From Thermosulfidibacter sp. (GTDB lineage Bacteria > Thermosulfidibacterota > Thermosulfidibacteria > Thermosulfidibacterales > Thermosulfidibacteraceae), in contig JAGDVO010000007.1 of NCBI GenBank assembly GCA_023269715.1, forward strand, positions 1-64,000: a stretch of 64,000 bases of DNA, read 5' to 3'. The notes beneath the pieces are model-generated. The model saw only the letters and a list, made by a program, of their open reading frames with translations. It had not been told where the DNA came from and searched no databases. The first letter of the stretch is position 1; each line of letters begins with the position of its first letter. Below, piece after piece: positions 62,600-64,000 of this stretch. Made by a program: the position numbers and the translations under genes.

Positions 62600-63053
62600 T
62601 CATTCATGTTCTTTTTCCATGGTATCTAGCGTCATTTCGAGTTTAACAATTTCACCTTTTACATTTTCCTTATCTATATCTCTATGTGGTTTAAATTCAA
62701 TATTCATATTGCCGTAAGCCATTTCAATAGCCTTATCCGAAATATCTTTGATCGGATCTGTTATGCACTTTTTGATTATGTACTTAATACTACTTGCCAT
62801 TTGACTGAATCTATTATTTTAAAAAGACTTGCTAGTTCCTGGTTTACTATAATTGCTGCACACGCTTCGTTTTCCTTGAAGCCAAAGCAACTATCACTGC
62901 ATCTTTCATAAACTATGCTCTCCCATGGCTTTCTTACTTCGTTCCAAGTGCTCAAATTTTCCCAATTCAAGATCCAACCATAAGGTCATTACGAGAGGAA
63001 CGAGTAAGGTTATAACAACTGGTACCAATACTTTTGTGAATATAGAAGTCCTC
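62600..63053 (-). pseudogene. Broken TM-sensor-HAMP protein (three frames)
   Basis: Three overlapping frames on the minus strand appear to be pieces of one protein. 63053-62906 encodes a membrane segment (TKVLVPVVITLLVPLVMTLW and a charged stretch) and then hits a stop. 62970-62776 continues with a Cys-containing sensor-like stretch (ERCSDSCFGFKENEACAAII) ending VKWQVVLST. 62800-62600 encodes a HAMP-like linker (CITDPIKDISDKAIEMAYGN) and ends MEKEHE. At least two frameshifts and no clear start codon. It lies between the promoter and the pilM-like gene. Confidence 0.6.
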
Positions 63054-63095
63054 TAGCCTATTATAGTCCCCCTTACATTTTAGGTTTCATATTTT

Positions 63096-63124
63096 AGTAT
63101 ACATCAAGATGTTAATAAGTTCAA
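63096..63124 (-). promoter_or_regulatory. Sigma-70 promoter for the minus-strand operon
   Basis: On the minus strand TTGAAC (63119-63124) and TATACT (63096-63101) are 17 bases apart. It should drive the HAMP remnant, the pilM-like gene and probably the genes as far as ubiA. Confidence 0.6.
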
Positions 63125-63126
63125 TA

Positions 63127-63155
63127 TTGACAAGTTATTGTTAGTTATTTATTCT
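63127..63155 (+). promoter_or_regulatory. Sigma-70 promoter for the zinc-finger gene
   Basis: TTGACA (63127-63132) and TATTCT (63150-63155) are separated by 17 bases. Its -35 box lies two bases from the -35 box of the opposite promoter. Confidence 0.6.
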
Positions 63156-63179
63156 AAAAATATTTAGAAGGAGGTTTTA

Positions 63180-63770
63180 ATGAGGTGTAAGCACTGTTCT
63201 ACAAAGACCGATAAAAAAGTGAAAAGTATAAGTTTAGCTTTATGCGACAATTGTTTTAAGTCGTTTTTAGTTAAAAGGCTAAAAGCTTATAGGTTTAAAG
63301 AGAATATCACTTTCGTTACTATTTCTAGAGATAGAAGTGAATTCATTAAGACTTTTTATGGAATTAGCGAAGATAGGGTATTTCTCATAAAAGAAGAGTC
63401 AGTAGATCCAAAGAACTATCTTTTGACTCTGAAGTTTTTAGATCATTCTAATTTAGCTATTGATTTGTTATTAGAAGAGATTGCTTCCCTTTTCTTCTAC
63501 TTAGTATACACCAATTATCTTGATCTTTTAGAGTGGTTTATAGGAAATGTAAGAATAAATAAAATTATGATACCTTTTGGCGATTTTTTGAAAGAGGATT
63601 TGGAAGAATTTTCAAAATTTCTTGGGTTAAGAGTGGTTTTTGATTGTACAATGTGGGATGAAAGGTTTCTTGCAATTATCAAGGGCTTAAAAATGCTTGA
63701 TACTTCTATGCGTGGTACACTCTACAGATTTTGGGTTGGATTGAAGAAGGATAGAAATTTAGTGATCTGA
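63180..63770 (+). CDS. Zinc-finger protein resembling a PP-loop-less TtuA/Ncs6 (Ctu2-like)
   Basis: This 196-residue protein begins MRCKHC and has a second pair LCDNCF (Cys3/6 and 22/25), followed by SFLVKRLKAYRF, like the zinc finger of TtuA/Ncs6 tRNA thiolases. The ATP-binding SGGKDS loop expected next is replaced by TISRDRSEF. The C-terminal part (MIPFGDFLKEDLEEFSKFLG, DCTMWDERFLAIIKGLK) aligns in pattern with their PLxxxxExEVxxYAxxxGL...ECPY...R region. Eukaryotic Ctu2/Ncs2 is a similar non-catalytic paralogue. This is my inference; otherwise it is hypothetical. AAGGAGG precedes the ATG. Confidence 0.5.
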   Translation: MRCKHCSTKTDKKVKSISLALCDNCFKSFLVKRLKAYRFKENITFVTISRDRSEFIKTFYGISEDRVFLIKEESVDPKNYLLTLKFLDHSNLAIDLLLEEIASLFFYLVYTNYLDLLEWFIGNVRINKIMIPFGDFLKEDLEEFSKFLGLRVVFDCTMWDERFLAIIKGLKMLDTSMRGTLYRFWVGLKKDRNLVI

Positions 63771-63785
63771 TAGTTTTTTAACTAG

Positions 63786-63814
63786 TTTACTTTTATTCCA
63801 CTTTTGTCTATATA
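63786..63814 (+). promoter_or_regulatory. Weak candidate promoter of dut
   Basis: TTTACT (63786-63791) and TATATA (63809-63814) are 17 bases apart; the -35 match is poor. Transcription would start about 9 bases before the dut ATG. No ribosome binding site is visible in that stretch. Confidence 0.3.
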
Positions 63815-63829
63815 TGTTATGTGATTGCC

Positions 63830-64000
63830 ATGGACTGTATAAGAATTAGAGTAAAGAGGAAGAAAGGCTTTGAAGATCTACCCTTACCTTTTTATGCTAC
63901 AGAGGGTGCAAGTGGAATGGATCTATTTGCAGCTATTGAAAATGCCGTTGTGATAAGGCCTGGCAGATGGGAGGTGGTGCCAACAGGAATCTATGTTGAG
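63830..64000 (+). CDS. dut: dUTP diphosphatase (3' truncated by the window)
   Basis: The first 57 residues read MDCIRIRVKRKKGFEDLPLP, then FYATEGASGMDLFAAIENA and VIRPGRWEVVPTGIYVE. SGMDLFAA is motif 1 of trimeric dUTPases and the PTGI block comes next, as expected. The enzyme hydrolyses dUTP to dUMP, keeping uracil out of DNA. The frame is open to the end of the window. A GTG three codons upstream (63821) is an alternative start. No Shine-Dalgarno is seen before either. Confidence 0.9.
   Translation, partial: MDCIRIRVKRKKGFEDLPLPFYATEGASGMDLFAAIENAVVIRPGRWEVVPTGIYVE

Noticed and set aside
1-64000. tRNA or rRNA genes, CRISPR arrays, insertion sequences or prophage genes
   Set aside because: I saw no tRNA-like cloverleaf, spaced repeats, transposase or phage genes anywhere in the window.

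Overview
The window is AT-rich bacterial chromosome, densely packed with genes on both strands. Arginine is mostly AGA/AGG and isoleucine mostly ATA, which together with many ATGA stop/start overlaps suggests a thermophile with a compact genome. The cell is a diderm: there is a BamD-like lipoprotein, a SurA/PpiD-type periplasmic protein and the LspA/Lgt lipoprotein pathway. It is flagellated and probably anaerobic (NrdG2-like radical SAM activase, ETF-to-menaquinone electron transfer, pyrophosphate-driven ion pump). I could not fix the lineage from sequence alone. The tandem DUF507 genes and overall gene content recall thermophilic Thermodesulfobacteriota-, Thermosulfidibacter- or Aquificota-like bacteria.

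Layout. 1-8.3 kb: the 3' part of a radical SAM activase; a minus-strand operon (two DUF507 genes, bamD-like, cvpA-like, MEMO1-like, PAP2-like, murJ) that appears to start from a leaderless promoter; rdgB with a DUF512 radical SAM protein; and an IclR regulator. 8.4-34.5 kb: an NtrC-type sigma-54 activator followed by a large flagellar and chemotaxis cluster, flgBC-fliEFGHIJ-motE-like-fliK-flgDE-HDOD-fliL-fliN-fliOPQR-flhBAFG-small membrane protein-fliA-cheB-fliM-fliY-like. Two clear -24/-12 promoters precede flgB and flgD. 34.6-43.0 kb: an XRE-cupin regulator, thiolase, 3-hydroxyacyl-CoA dehydrogenase, a degenerate crotonase and acyl-CoA dehydrogenase. These are followed by etfB-etfA and a membrane FeS ETF:menaquinone oxidoreductase behind a promoter that carries a FadR/TetR-like palindrome.

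43.0-54.0 kb: a membrane pyrophosphatase whose ribosome binding site lies in a long inverted repeat, with a strong terminator after it; then a TIM-barrel epimerase-like protein, ileS, lspA, lgt and a plsC-like gene. On the minus strand a polyamine operon follows (XRE-cupin regulator, speD, pyruvoyl arginine decarboxylase, speE, CDP-alcohol phosphatidyltransferase). 54.1-55.9 kb: a PfkB-family sugar-phosphate kinase and a DhnA-type class I aldolase.

55.9-63.1 kb: a long minus-strand operon, pilM-like, roadblock/LC7, DUF4388+wHTH, COG2229-like GTPase, surA/ppiD-like, pyrR, pyrB, tsaE, ubiA. Its first four genes resemble a Streptomyces conservon (sensor, roadblock, winged helix, GTPase) with a PilM-like actin-fold ATPase added. 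A frameshifted TM-HAMP sensor remnant sits at its head. 63.1-64 kb: a small zinc-finger protein that looks like a TtuA/Ncs6 tRNA thiolase without its PP-loop, and the start of dut.

How it fits together: the beta-oxidation enzymes pass electrons through ETF and the membrane oxidoreductase to a quinone, to whose synthesis the UbiA-family enzyme may contribute. The pyrophosphatase recovers energy from PPi. The conservon-like module and the Ctu2-like protein are the least explained parts of the window.
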